DNA of 64,000 nucleotides from Xylogone sp. PMI_703 (lineage: Eukaryota > Ascomycota > Leotiomycetes): contig JAJTUQ010000004.1 of the NCBI GenBank assembly GCA_021399445.1, positions 4,340,001 to 4,404,000 on the forward strand. The letters are read 5' to 3'. Under the pieces are notes generated by a model that saw only the letters and a program-made list of their open reading frames with translations, searched no databases and was not told the origin of the DNA. A program made the position numbers and the translations under genes. This document shows positions 38,881 through 49,402 of the stretch, one piece after another (position 1 is the first letter of the stretch; the number at the start of each line of letters is the position of its first letter).

Positions 38881-39105
38881 TGAGCCTGTAGGGCCTGAGC
38901 CTGTAGGGCCTGAGCCTGTAGGGCCTGAGCCTGTAGGGCCTGAGCCTGTAGGGCCTGAGCCTGTAGGGCCTGAGCCTGTAGGGCCTGAGCCTGTAGGGCC
39001 TGAGCCTGTAGGGCCTGAGCCTGTAGGGCCTGAGCCTGTAGGGCCTGAGCCTGTAGGGCCTGAGCCTGTAGGGCCTGAGCCTGTAGGGCCTGAGCCTGTA
39101 GGGCC
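38881..39105. repeat. Minisatellite: 15 identical copies of a 15-bp unit
   Basis: The unit TGAGCCTGTAGGGCC is repeated fifteen times without a single difference, with a partial copy just before (38872-38880) and a truncated one after. Because 15 is a multiple of three, all frames without a stop stay open and yield pentapeptide repeats such as GPEPV. These frames have no promoter or splice context and are not genes. The array occupies the centre of the inverted-repeat element. Confidence 0.97.
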
Positions 39106-39256
39106 TGTATAAGACTTGACGTGCAATTCACAACTTTGGATAGCTACTAGACTAATACTATCTTAAATCAATTTAATTGTATTGTATAATTAAATATCCG
39201 TAATATTTGAAGTTTTGATTCAAAGTTTTGATGAGGGAAAGTGGTCTGTGCAACAA

Positions 39257-39315
39257 CCGATGTCGGCGATTTTGGGTGCAAATAGGTAAACGCTGGGTGT
39301 ATTTAAGTATTCCCT
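39257..39315 (-). repeat. Right 59-bp terminal inverted repeat
   Basis: Exact reverse complement of the left end, followed immediately by the second AATTCA copy at 39316-39321. Confidence 0.95.
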
Positions 39316-40378
39316 AATTCAAACCCCGGTGTATGTTCCGAAGGGCGTTTTATTCAGATATGTAAAAGGCTGGAGTATCGCCAAGTCAAGCCCAGATCTC
39401 TCTCACTCACTCGTGCACCCTTCAGATAACCCAAGAGACTCTCAATCACTGCTTACAAATTAATAACAAAAGTGTCAAGTCGGTGATTTAAAGAAGATCA
39501 AACAAAGTCATTGATTAAATCAGCAGTAAGCAGGCTAAGCTTAAATCCTAGAGTTAAAAGATGCCGGAGCTGCTCAGCTGCCAACTGTCGAGAAACACAG
39601 TCAGCCTCGGGCCAACTGGACCCCTTCAATGAATGAATTATGCAATCAATATTTCCTGTGCATAAATCATTATTCAAATCCATGCATAAAAAATTCCTGC
39701 TCCATTACACGTGCACGGGAGACCCAATGCCAATACTCTAACCCGATTAAGAGTACCCTGGAGTTCTACAGCGGAATCTAGAATACTCGTATCGGCCTAA
39801 GGCTTTCCCGTATTACATGTACCACAGCACAGTAAGACAAGAACTCTCTCATCCCCATTCATGAGGCGTCGGGCGCGGTTGACTACAGTTACGGTACTGT
39901 ATGACTGTACTATTAATTACTGTTCCTATATCTCATTACGCGGGCTGATAACCTTCCCGCTAGCTGCATTGAAGTGGGCTTTCCACATCTTACGCGGCGG
40001 GCGGATAGATGTATTTATATCAAGGGGCGGGATATTAGTTAATTTGAAAGTCTACCGGCACTGCAAACTCTCTCCTTTTTTCTTTCTTTCTAGGCTAGAA
40101 ACCAGGCTAGGAGGGTATAATTCGTCTACGATATCAGTATTGCCTGCTGGCTCTTCCTTTTCTTAGGAAAAAATAAAGAATTTTCTCCTTGTGAGGAGAA
40201 AGGATCCTTGTATTTGAGCATTGAGCGTTGAGCACCTTTTTCGGGACCCCCTATTGCGTAGAACTATCTGCTTTTCTGCTCCTACTTTTAAACCCTTCTT
40301 CTTCTCTCCTTGGAAACATTCTTTGGAGTGGTTAATTGATTGGCTCTTTGATACATCACCGTAGTTAATGCCGCCACA
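39316..40378. other. Intergenic, promoter side of the glycosyltransferase
   Basis: No gene is recognised. A cluster of GTAC-type palindromes lies near 39889-39910. A CT-rich leader precedes the ATG at 40379. Confidence 0.55.
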
Positions 40379-42028
40379 ATGAAATTCCTCATCGCGACCA
40401 TGCCCTTTGCCGGGCATGTCAATCCCGCTCAGCCCATTGCGAAGGAACTCGTAGCGAGGGGCCATGAGGTGTGGTGGCTTACCGGAGAGGAGTATCAGGA
40501 GAAGGTTGAGGTCACGGGTGCGACGTTTGTGAGTCTGTTTCTTTCCCTTCTTCTCTTTTTAGTTGACTTCAATCTTGGTCCATTCGGGGGTTGCTCTACT
40601 TTTTTTCATTCTTTTCGTCCTTGTTCTTCTTCTTTAGTCTTTTCCTTGCATAGCTAATGCTTCTTGCTTTTGAATTTGGATTTGTGACTGTTGCCTGCAG
40701 GGTTCATTTCTGCGTTCATTTCGCTTTCTCGCTGTCTTCCGGGTTATGGAGATTTGTCGTTTCCACTATGTTCCCCTTCATCTCTTGCGTTCGTCTATTA
40801 GGCGGGCTGATTAAACTTGGATAACTGGAAAGCATCATTGTAATTTCCGAGTGTATGTCCTATTGAGCACTGCTGACCCTATCTGAAGGTCCCACATAAA
40901 CATATTCCCTCCTTCACAGATATTCCAGTTGAGCCGGACCCAGGAACATCTGGTATTGCATCTGCTGTTTCTGTCTTGCGTCGCCTTTTTATTGACCGCA
41001 TCGCTGGTCAAGTTGCCGACTATCAATCTATTTTGAAGACATTCAAAGCCGATGTTATCCTGGCCGACCTCTGCTCCTATGGAGCCGCCACTCTTCGTGA
41101 TCTGGGAGGCCCTGTCTATGCCACTCTGGGTATCAACCCCCTCGTGACTCTCGATCCGGAATGCCCAATGTACGGTACAGGAGCACAGCCTCCCAAAACA
41201 ATACTAGGAAGGTCCCTAAACCGGCTCGGCCAGGCACTAGCCATATGGTTCTTCTTTTCAAAGTTGACCGTCCTCCTGAATAAGGAGCGAGAGAGGTTGA
41301 ACCTTCCACCTCTCCCGGGACGCAATGGATTCTACGAACAGACACGTTCCCGATCCCTCCATATCCTGCAAACGACCCCGGCCTTTGAATTTCCTCGCAA
41401 CTTCACGCCGAATATTCGTTTCGTTGGCCCCCTTTTCCCTATCCACTCCAAAGCATTCGCTGCCCCATCGTGGTGGCCAAGTATCACTACGGAAAAAGGG
41501 TCCAAAAAGGTCGTTCATGTAACACAGGGTACCTACACAACGGATACAGGAAATCTCATTCGTCCCACTATTGATGCGCTGGCCAACGAGTCTGATATTC
41601 TCTTGGTCGTCACGACCCCGGATGCCGATACCGCATTCGCTGATTCCAGCTCCCTCCCAAGCAATATCCTGGTCGCACCATTTATTCCACACATGGACCT
41701 CCTCCCTCACGTCGACGTAATGGTCACGAATGCGGGGTACAACGGTGTGCTCATTGCGCTTAAGCTGGGCGTTCCACTGGTTTGTGCTGGCAGGACGGAG
41801 GATAAAGCTGATGTGAGTTCTAGAGTTGCTTGGTCTGGTGCAGGGATAGATTTGGCAACGGACAAGCCAAGCAAGAAACAGATTTCGGGGGCTGTAAGGG
41901 AGATATTAAAGAATAGACGGTATGGAGAGGCAGCGAGGAAGGTTAAGGGGAGCTTCGACGAGCACGATGGGCCGAAGGAAGCGGCTGATTTGTTGGAGAA
42001 GCTTGCAAGAGACGGTAAGCTATTTTGA
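40379..42028 (+). CDS. GT1 / MGT-type glycosyltransferase (429 aa)
   Basis: Exon 1 (40379-40528) encodes the N-terminal Rossmann start, MKFLIATMPFAGHVNPAQP. His13 is at the position of the catalytic base of GT-B glycosyltransferases. A 360-base intron follows, and exon 2 (40889-42028) begins VPHKHIPSF. The C-terminal donor-binding part reads HMDLLPHVDVMVTNAGYNG, then GVPLVCAG and EDKADVSSRVAWSGAGI, the fungal version of the UDP-sugar binding motif. Such enzymes transfer a sugar from a UDP donor to small lipophilic acceptors, often for detoxification or secondary metabolites. The acceptor cannot be told. The intron is longer than others in the window, so a second small exon inside it cannot be excluded. 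There is no signal peptide or membrane segment, so it is probably cytosolic. Confidence 0.87.
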
Positions 42029-42476
42029 GTTTGAGGAACAAGTTACAAGGGAAATGACTATTGGGTTTTCTTTTCTGGATAAAAGTGTGGGTTCTATTCT
42101 TGTAGGTTAGATGTGTCTTTACTGGGAGTCAGATACCCAACTTTTGCGGCAGGCCTGTTCGGTTTTCTTATCAATTTTGGTATGGTCCTGGATGGTGCAT
42201 GCAACTGGTGGTTGAAAAGAGCGGATTCTATGGTTTGAGATCTAAATTCTAATACAGTTTAAAATTTCCATGTTTTCGCTCCAAACGCCGCGCTGTGTAC
42301 CAGACTAATCTATCCCGTCTAATGAGTGTTGTTACATCGAAAAGAGCTCAGAAATACAGAAATACAAGATGCTATTGAGCGACAACTCCTTTCAAACAAG
42401 GAGAAAAAAGGACCTCATGGTCTCAGTGGAAACCTCTTATATAGAACGCCACTTGGGTGTGCTTGATCATCCGAAT
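42029..42476. other. Convergent intergenic spacer
   Basis: The 3' flanks of the glycosyltransferase and of the PEX20 gene, which converge here. AT-rich, and nothing else is seen. Confidence 0.6.
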
Positions 42477-44319
42477 CTAGGACTGCGGGAAGAAACCCGA
42501 TCTAATTAACTGCCTTCGGTGGTCCTCGACATCATTCTCTACTTCTCTGAGCACATGCTTGAATTCAGGACTATCAATACCATGCATCCTAGCCGCCCGA
42601 ACCAGAGTTGACAAGCTCAAATCAGGGATCTGATCAGCGCTAAGCCCTCGGTCAACGCATAGATCCATAAGAGCAACAATGTTCTTTCCCAGGATCGAGC
42701 GGAGCCGGTCGAGGTGGATTTCATGTGGTTGTTGGTTCATGTCCGCGCTAATGCGGTAACCAAGGAGTCGTTCTACGAGAAGGAGGTTTCGAAATGCTGA
42801 GTAGCCACTTCGGACGAATTCCTCTTGGAGAGAGAAATATTCTTCTAGCGTTAAGGGATCTTCGTTTACATGTGTTATTTCTCCGTTGGCTGACCTTGTT
42901 TCGTTGACACTCCAGTCATGAGGTTGGGTGGCCTCTTGTTCACTGATCTTCTGTAGATTAGAGAGCGTTAGGTCGATTTGGTTGAGCAAAGGGTCTACAT
43001 CTTTTAAAGCGGGCTGATTTCGCATGGCATTAAGAACTCTTATGATTCTTGTGGAGTCGATCACGTCTTTAGTCATAGATGTATGGAGCTTGTCCAGCTT
43101 GGTAAGGATAGCATACACCTGTCTGTAATGTAGGCCGGAATTTCTAGCATTAGGAGGGCGGTCACGATCCAGGGCGAGTTTTTTCAATTGACGGCTTAGT
43201 TCTATTATTTCCTCCTATTGCTCATCGTCAGACAATGCTGTAATTATTTATTTACAAGCTTTACGAAGTTTTAAGTGGAAGAAGCTACCTTAATAGCCTC
43301 GTTCTCTGCTGATGTATCCGTGGATACAATCTGGTCTCCCTCAACCCTTACTTCCCGATCCCGCAATTGTCGCATGAGCTCTAAGAATGCACTGTTCTTG
43401 AACTTCTCACTCTGGTTATCCCTAACACTGTTAAGTAACTGTCCTGCTGTTCTGGCAAGAGCATCTGGATCTTCTTGCTCCTGACGGTCCTGCTGTCTTT
43501 GATCTCTGGGATCATGGATGAGGTCTGCGCCAATCCTAATCTGCTCGTGAGGTTCTGCCTCGACACCTGTTTCGGTTTGTTCTTTCACAACCAATTCGTC
43601 AAGTTGCTGCTCAGCCTGTTGTTGCTCCAATTCTTCTTTCATGTGTTCTTCCATTTTAGACGCCTCTTCAAAAGCGCGTGCAAAGGCCTCCTCATCAAAC
43701 ATCTCTGTTTGCTGAGCCTCTGCCGGTACTTGATCCTGATGTCCTCCAGCATATGCTCCAGTGAAATTAGCTGGGCCTGCCATATTTGACATCATTGGAA
43801 ATTGGTAGCTATGTGTGTATTGGGGTGCTGAGGCTTGCGCCGTAGCAGGGTTGGTCATCTGGGATTGGTGGAGCGCAAACTCTTGATGCCATCCTCCGAG
43901 GTTTTGTTTCTGCTGCGGATGTTGCTGCATAAATGGCTGCTGTGGGACTGGAGATGGGGTATTTGAGATGTTTAAGCGCTGGAAATCAGATGCCCAGTTA
44001 GCAGGAGGAGGCTGATGGACATGCTGTGGAGCTGGAGAGAACGCATGAGGTTGGAAACCAGGATCCAAAGGCAGTTGGCCAGCTTGAAAAGCTTCGAATT
44101 CTGGGTCTAAGACACCAACATTCTGACCAGCTGTTGATCTAAAGCCCTATAACACATAATTAGGCTACTGAAACGACTTGTTCAACTTCTGAAGGCGGCG
44201 CATACCTGCGACGGGCCAGGGCGAGAGATAAGCCTCTCTTGTTGTAGAGTGCGATCTGTAGTGGTATGCTTCTGAAAGTTCTGTAGAGCATTTGAGGGGC
44301 CACACATAGCATCCGCCAT
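42477..44319 (-). CDS. pex20: Peroxin 20 (PTS2 co-receptor) with a long C-terminal extension (569 aa)
   Basis: Exons are 44319-44206, 44146-43289 and 43214-42477. Exon 1 gives MADAMCGPSNALQNFQKHTT, the Pex20 N-terminus with its conserved cysteine (Cys6) needed for receptor recycling. Exon 2 carries two WxxxF motifs (WASDF, WHQEF) that bind Pex13/Pex14, a Gln- and Glu-rich middle, and the Pex7-binding region ALARTAGQLLNSVRDNQSEK with FLELMRQLRDREVRVEGD. With Pex7 it imports PTS2 proteins such as thiolase into peroxisomes. Exon 3 adds 245 helical residues (LTKLDKLHTSMTKDVIDST and later LLLVERLLGYRISADMN) that I do not recognise. It has no ATG in frame at its start and so must be spliced from upstream. 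The 74-base intron (43288-43215) has a CTGAC branch site. Retaining it stops the protein after five residues, giving 329 aa, nearer to ordinary Pex20. Confidence 0.85.
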
Positions 44320-44799
44320 GATGAATAGCTTGCTCTCGGAGAGTAAAAGGCACGATGGTTGTGTTGTTGTGAAGTGACGTTCGAAGGCGAATTATTAGAC
44401 GTCTGGGCCGAGGTAACCCATTGATGACTGGCAGTAAGTCGCACAGCCTTGCGCGGCTGTGTATCCAAAAAGTCTCGGCAGGCTAAGTCGATATAAGCCA
44501 AATGCCAGAAGACATCTATCCAGGTGCAACTTCTTTGAGCGCACACTTGAAGATATTAACGTTATGTTGCTGCTTGGTCATCGCATGTGCGGAGGGCAAT
44601 CACAAGAAGGTCCCATCCGGAGCTGGGAGCAGGCCACCGAGCCCACCTAGACGGGATAAAGTTAATCCGCCCGGCAAGAGCCGTTCCTGCAGTTTGAAGA
44701 ACAACCTGGCGACAAGCAAGCTCCAGAAGCTCTTGATATTGGTGCACACGCCCTCTTTTACCTCTTCCTTTGACCATCTTCGTGTCGCTTTGTCTCAAG
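44320..44799. promoter_or_regulatory. Divergent promoter region between PEX20 and SEC13
   Basis: These 480 bases lie between the two start codons of oppositely oriented genes and must hold both promoters. Open frames crossing it are shadows. There is no TATA box. A CT-rich leader is visible before the SEC13 ATG (about 44750-44795). Confidence 0.5.
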
Positions 44800-45831
44800 A
44801 TGGCGCAGGTTATATCCAACTCCGGCCATGATGAAATGATTGTAAGTTCACCCATTGCATTGGAGGTTTTGGTGCTATCACCAGGAAACTGCTTATGCGA
44901 CAAAACTGACCTACATTCTAGCATGATGCTGTTCTAGATTACTACGGCCGAAGACTCGCTACGTGTTCATCTGACCGGACGATCAAGATATTTGAAGTGG
45001 AAGGAGAGACCCATCGGTTGACTGAAACCCTCAAAGGGTATCTTCTACACCTCTGAACCTGTCTGTATATTCTGCTGATAATATCATAGCCATGAAGGAG
45101 CAGTGTGGTGTGTCTCTTGGGCTCATCCAAAGTACGGTAATATCCTAGCGTCGGCCGGCTACGATGGGAAGGTCTTTATCTGGCGCGAACAAGGTAATCA
45201 ATGGCAGAAAGTATTCGACTTTGCATTACATACGGCTTCAGTCAACATAATCTCCTGGTCTCCGCATGAATCGGGCTGCTTGCTCGCTTGTGCGTCATCC
45301 GATGGTAATGTCAGCGTACTTGAGTTCAAAGACAATAGTATGGACCACAAGATCTTTCACGCTCATGGTCTTGGTGTTAATTCTGTCTCTTGGGCGCCCT
45401 CTACCACCCCTGGAAGTTTGGTCAGTAGCTCACCTGCTGCGGCAGGCGTGCGCAGATTTGTCACTGGTGGCAGCGACAATGTTTTGAGGCTATGGTCGTT
45501 TGACCAGGCCAGCCAAACCTATAAGCAGGAACGTGAACCATTGACGGGACACACAGATTGGGTACGAGACGTAGCGTGGTCGCCTACTGTCTTACAGAAA
45601 TCATACATTGCATCAGCATCTCAGGATAAGACTGTTCGCATATGGACGTCGGATCCCTCGCAGCCAGGACAATGGAACAGCAAGGTTCTTAACTTTGATG
45701 TCGTACTTTGGAGAGTTAGCTGGAGTTTAAGTGGTAATGTTTTGGCAGTCAGTGGAGGAGATAATAAGGTTACCTTATGGAAGGAGAATCTTAAGGGAGA
45801 ATGGGAATGTGTTAAGACTATTGAGGAATAG
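44800..45831 (+). CDS. sec13: Sec13, COPII and nuclear-pore WD40 protein (299 aa)
   Basis: Exons are 44800-44841, 44922-45037 and 45090-45831. The spliced start is [14 protein letters not shown], then [20 protein letters not shown] and IKIFEVEG, the classic Sec13 opening. Six WD40 blades follow, with [54 protein letters not shown] and a final [19 protein letters not shown]. The length and the open six-blade propeller match the family. Sec13 pairs with Sec31 in the COPII coat for ER-to-Golgi vesicles, and with Nup145C/Nup84 in the nuclear pore. Both introns lie within the first 50 codons. Confidence 0.97.
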
Positions 45832-46367
45832 ATGGGGGCAAAATGGCCGCTATGTGTTGGTGATAGGCGTTTACGGAAAGCGCATAGGCTTTATGAATTG
45901 CATCTTGTTGAAACCTACGATGGGAAAACATGGCTTTATGAAACGAAATCTTGAATCTGCACATAGTTTGTGATTGCGAACTTATTGAGATCTATTTTTA
46001 TTGAGAATCTTGGTTACATTGCTGATGTCTTCCAGACCGAGGTTCAGTTCTCCAGATTCTAATTAATGACCCGCCACATTTTAGAGGGTATAAAGGGACG
46101 TTCTTTATAAAAGAGGAAGAAAATTAGTGGGGCTTTAAGGAAAGCGTCAGAAGCAGATACGGAACTTTGCGACAATACGTATGGTCAAAGTGCCTATTAG
46201 GAATGGTTGGTGCCTCAGAGAATTGAATTGGCATGTCTAATGCGTCACTGTCCGAGGCGGAGTGACCACGTGAATCAGGTAGAGACCATTATCCCTTTCA
46301 GAGAACAGATGGTCTGAAGAGACCAGGTTATGGGTGACATGTTCTGAAGTAAGTGAATGCTACCTCG
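45832..46367. other. Convergent intergenic spacer
   Basis: The 3' flanks of SEC13 and of the F-box gene. One 80-codon open frame overlaps the end of SEC13 and is a shadow. Nothing else is recognised. Confidence 0.6.
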
Positions 46368-48373
46368 TCAATCTGTGAATGAAATAGCATTGACGCTGTC
46401 GAAGAAACTGATGACTTCCTCCTTCCCTTCTGTAGTCTCATCCAGTGGACTGAAGATATTCCAGAAGATGAATGGGCCACAATAAGAACTGGTAACGTTG
46501 TAAATATCCCACCAGCGGCCGACGATGATGCGGTTACCCGGAAGAACAACACCTTCATAGCCCCACACTTGCTCTGGGTCATAGATGCCATTCGCGTCTG
46601 GAAAGAACTTCAACATGGCAATACGCTGAAATCCAGGAATTCCTTGTTGTGGGGGGATTTCATGGATACAGCCATAGAAGTTTGAGATACGACTGTCTTC
46701 GGCCCGGCCAAAGAAGTGTTTTACTTCTGGACACTTAGAAATGTTTCGGGTAGTTCGTCGACTGTAGCCATGAAGAGGACTGTGTAGAAACTGCTCCCAT
46801 GCCTTTGGCCATTCCTTTTGTCCGAAAAATTCCTCGTCAAACCATATGCGCAAATACTGCATCAACATATTAGAAATAATCAATGAAGTGTCATAAACAC
46901 TCACAGAAGTTGGACATTCCGAATCAATCTCATCCATAAATATATCATTCCGATGCGAAGGACGGCGGATCTTCATCAAGTCAGGGTACTCCAAGAATGC
47001 TGCTCCTATTGTCAGCGCCATATTTGTTCACGGGTATAAGTTTGAGACAAAGAAACACATACTGTAAGCACCGAGCCAACGACGACCCAGTTTCTGAGTT
47101 CCATTGACTAATTTTCCTGTCCAGAATTGAGGTAGCATCCAGTCATCATAAGATTCATACTCGGCATTGAGAACGCCTTCACCATCCTGGGCTCTCATGT
47201 GAAATTTGAAGAAATTCAACGCATGGAGGACCCAGCGGGCGTTAACAACAGATGAGTATCTGCCCGAAAATAGTGGCTCTCCATCCTGATGAGCGTACAC
47301 CATTCTTTGAGACTCATCAAAGCCCACCAGCTTATTGGATGCGTGGTAAAATCGATTCAGGGAAAGTGATGCTAGACAAATCTGGATTATAAGTAATTCA
47401 GCAAAATTGTTGTTATCATCATCAGATAGCGTCACGTCTATTATATCAGTGCATATGGCTGATGGTGCATCGCAGTTAAGATATTGACACAGCCATTTAA
47501 AATTCTTGCCATCAACGAGAGGAATATTGATGGAGTTAGGCGTCGTCCGAGCATCTGACTCTATGGGACAGGAGTAAGCATCCTATGGACTCACTATTCT
47601 TATTACAAGCATTTAACTTACCTAGTATTAGATCCTTAAGCATTTTAATAACAACCGGCTTCATTTTCTTGTTTGATTGTCTCAGGCTTTGCATAGCAAC
47701 CCTTATTCTTGGGCCAAAAAGCACACATTGGTTTGCAACTCCTTGTCTCAGAGTGTATTTCGCGGCCAGGTCTTGGACATCGCCTTTGGCAGGGTCAAAC
47801 GTGGTAGTGAATCGCGCGTACCAGACACTGCTGGAGACTGCCCTGCACGTAGCCTTGCATACCTTCGCATACGAAACAACATCCTTGTCCTCTTGCAAAA
47901 AGTCGATAATAGTTTGATGTACCTGCGAAGTATACGGTTAGATATCTGGTCTGGCGCCTTGAATATGGTATGATTGCCTAGAAATATCAGGTGGGGATGA
48001 ATTATGTTTCCACTCTGCAATCAGAGGTTGACACCACTGAGAGTACAGAGATATAAAGCGGAAAGGTGACAGGAATCCGTGAATGAGGACGACTTACCTC
48101 TATAGGCAGGGTTTCAATGCCAGTACTAGTGTCCTGACTATTAGTAGTTGTACGCACTAGAGCTAGAAGGTCAGTCCTATTTCTGTTCTTGAAACATGCG
48201 GCATCTAGATACTGCGATCGACGGGGATACCTACCTTGGTTGGAGGCCTTAGATTTGCTAGAGATAATCGCTATGTTAAGCTTCTTTCCATTTCTAAGTA
48301 CCCTCGCCCCGGTCACACGCGTTGCCGGCTTCTCGGCGATCGTATAGTAGTCTTTTATTTTTCGTTTTCCCAT
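46368..48373 (-). CDS. F-box domain protein (554 aa)
   Basis: Five exons: 48373-48098, 47922-47622, 47560-47063, 47005-46905 and 46856-46368. All phases agree. The N-terminus is short, basic and disordered (MGKRKIKDYY). The first junction builds an F-box: IETLPIE joined to VHQTIIDFLQEDKDVVSYAK, followed by VCKATCRAVSS (about residues 87-125). F-box proteins dock substrates onto SCF ubiquitin ligases through Skp1. The rest lacks LRR or WD repeats. It ends in a segment with QVWGYEGVVLPGNRIIVGRW, then YCGPFIFWNI, which looks to me like the ligand-like C-terminus seen in an expanded group of filamentous-fungus F-box proteins. The target is unknown. The ATG at 48373 is preferred to the upstream in-frame codon at 48442, because the extra residues look like leader sequence. 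Confidence 0.85.
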
Positions 48374-49135
48374 CTTTTCTTTGCACAAGACTTGAACTGT
48401 GATTAATATTAGTGGACTATTCAACAAGATACAGTGCGGCACGACAATGGTGGCGCTTGTAACCTGGAACTGACGACAATACCTATATCAGTCTGCCAAC
48501 TAATGTAAAAGCTACGGAGTTGCGATATATTCTCAGATGCCTTCGTCGTTCTGTACTTCAGGTATGTGTACGATTTCCTTTGAATGATCTGGGTGCCAAC
48601 TAGATCAAAGGCGGATGGCAGCGAGGAAGTCGTGATCGGATCAGGAACAAAGGTGATTGTCTAGAGGACTAATTGATTTTGTTAACTTTCACAATAACTA
48701 ACATGGATAGGATATGGCTTTGATAATACTTGGTAATAAAATAACTTGTCTTATTGTGGTGTGAAGCACACAGTGAAGCAACAGATCGACAAAGGTGAGG
48801 AAGTGCAATGCCAATTCCTTTGAAGAACTATGGATAAACTCAGCATCTTTGACTCAAAATTGAATATCAATGAGGATTATAGAAGTGAGCTAGCCCTATT
48901 GGATCTTCTGAGAGAAGAGTGATTAATGTTCGCCAATGCAGATCGAAGAGGGATGCCGAGCAAAGCTCATGAAGCAGTCATACCCCTTTCTGCAACGCGA
49001 GACACGGAGATGCACGAGCAAAAGGGAGTTAGGTGGCATACATATCCCAGAATAGTAAGAGGAATATTCCAGAGTTCAAAAATGTTTTTTTTACTTTGAA
49101 GTTTATTGTAATGTAGTGCAGATCTTGCTAGCAAT
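48374..49135. other. Intergenic, no gene seen
   Basis: AT-rich upstream flank of the F-box gene without credible open frames, splice signals or repeats. Confidence 0.6.
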
Positions 49136-49402
49136 TCAAGACGCCGCAGGACGGGTCGGGTCTACTTCCTCATAGACAGTTTCAAATTGTATGTGAGCTC
49201 CTGGTGACTGTCGTTTGGCCTTATGGGTGCTGTCACACTGTGGCCCACGATTCCTACCCTCTCTCGAGGGAGTAGGGCGTCCTCGTCGGACACGGGGTGG
49301 TGGCGTGGGTGGAGGTGGTGGATGTGGCTGCTCGAAGCAATGATTGAAAAGAGAAAATAATGTATTCCAGCTCAGTCTCAGATACAAGAAGACTGAATTC
49401 AT
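49136..49402 (-). CDS. Doubtful small Pro/Arg-rich protein or terminal exon (88 aa)
   Basis: An open frame from an ATG at 49402 encodes a hydrophobic start, then a Pro-rich patch (PHPPPPPTPPPRVRRGRP) and a polar tail ending DPTRPAAS. The ATG lies two bases after a TATTTCAG acceptor, so this may instead be the last exon of a longer gene. Upstream on the same strand, a 48-codon frame (49698-49552, starting MFDFFLRLCQSVGDDVCSPG) ends at a GTAACA that could be a donor. A second frame (49651-49445) without an ATG overlaps it. I cannot assemble a single convincing model, and no family is recognised. Confidence 0.25.
   Translation of the reverse strand: MNSVFLYLRLSWNTLFSLFNHCFEQPHPPPPPTPPPRVRRGRPTPSREGRNRGPQCDSTHKAKRQSPGAHIQFETVYEEVDPTRPAAS

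Larger units (their letters stand above)
38640..39315. mobile_element. MITE-like non-autonomous DNA element with perfect terminal inverted repeats
   Basis: The 676-bp element begins AGGGAATACTT and ends AAGTATTCCCT. Its outer 59 bases at each end are exact reverse complements (38640-38698 and 39257-39315), and similarity continues imperfectly inward. The host sequence AATTCA occurs directly on both sides (38634-38639 and 39316-39321), giving a 6-bp target-site duplication. There is no transposase: the open frames inside only translate the internal 15-bp repeat. This is a complete non-autonomous transposon. The superfamily is uncertain because a 6-bp duplication is not typical of mariner (TA), hAT (8 bp) or Mutator (9-11 bp). 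Perfect repeats imply recent movement or gene conversion. It lies between the divergent HIT and glycosyltransferase genes. Confidence 0.9.

Noticed and set aside
38746..39131. Open frames encoding GPEPV-, TGSGP- or QALQA-type pentapeptide repeats on both strands
   Set aside because: They are the translation of the perfect 15-bp minisatellite inside the transposon. There is no independent start context, splice signal or non-repeat coding sequence.
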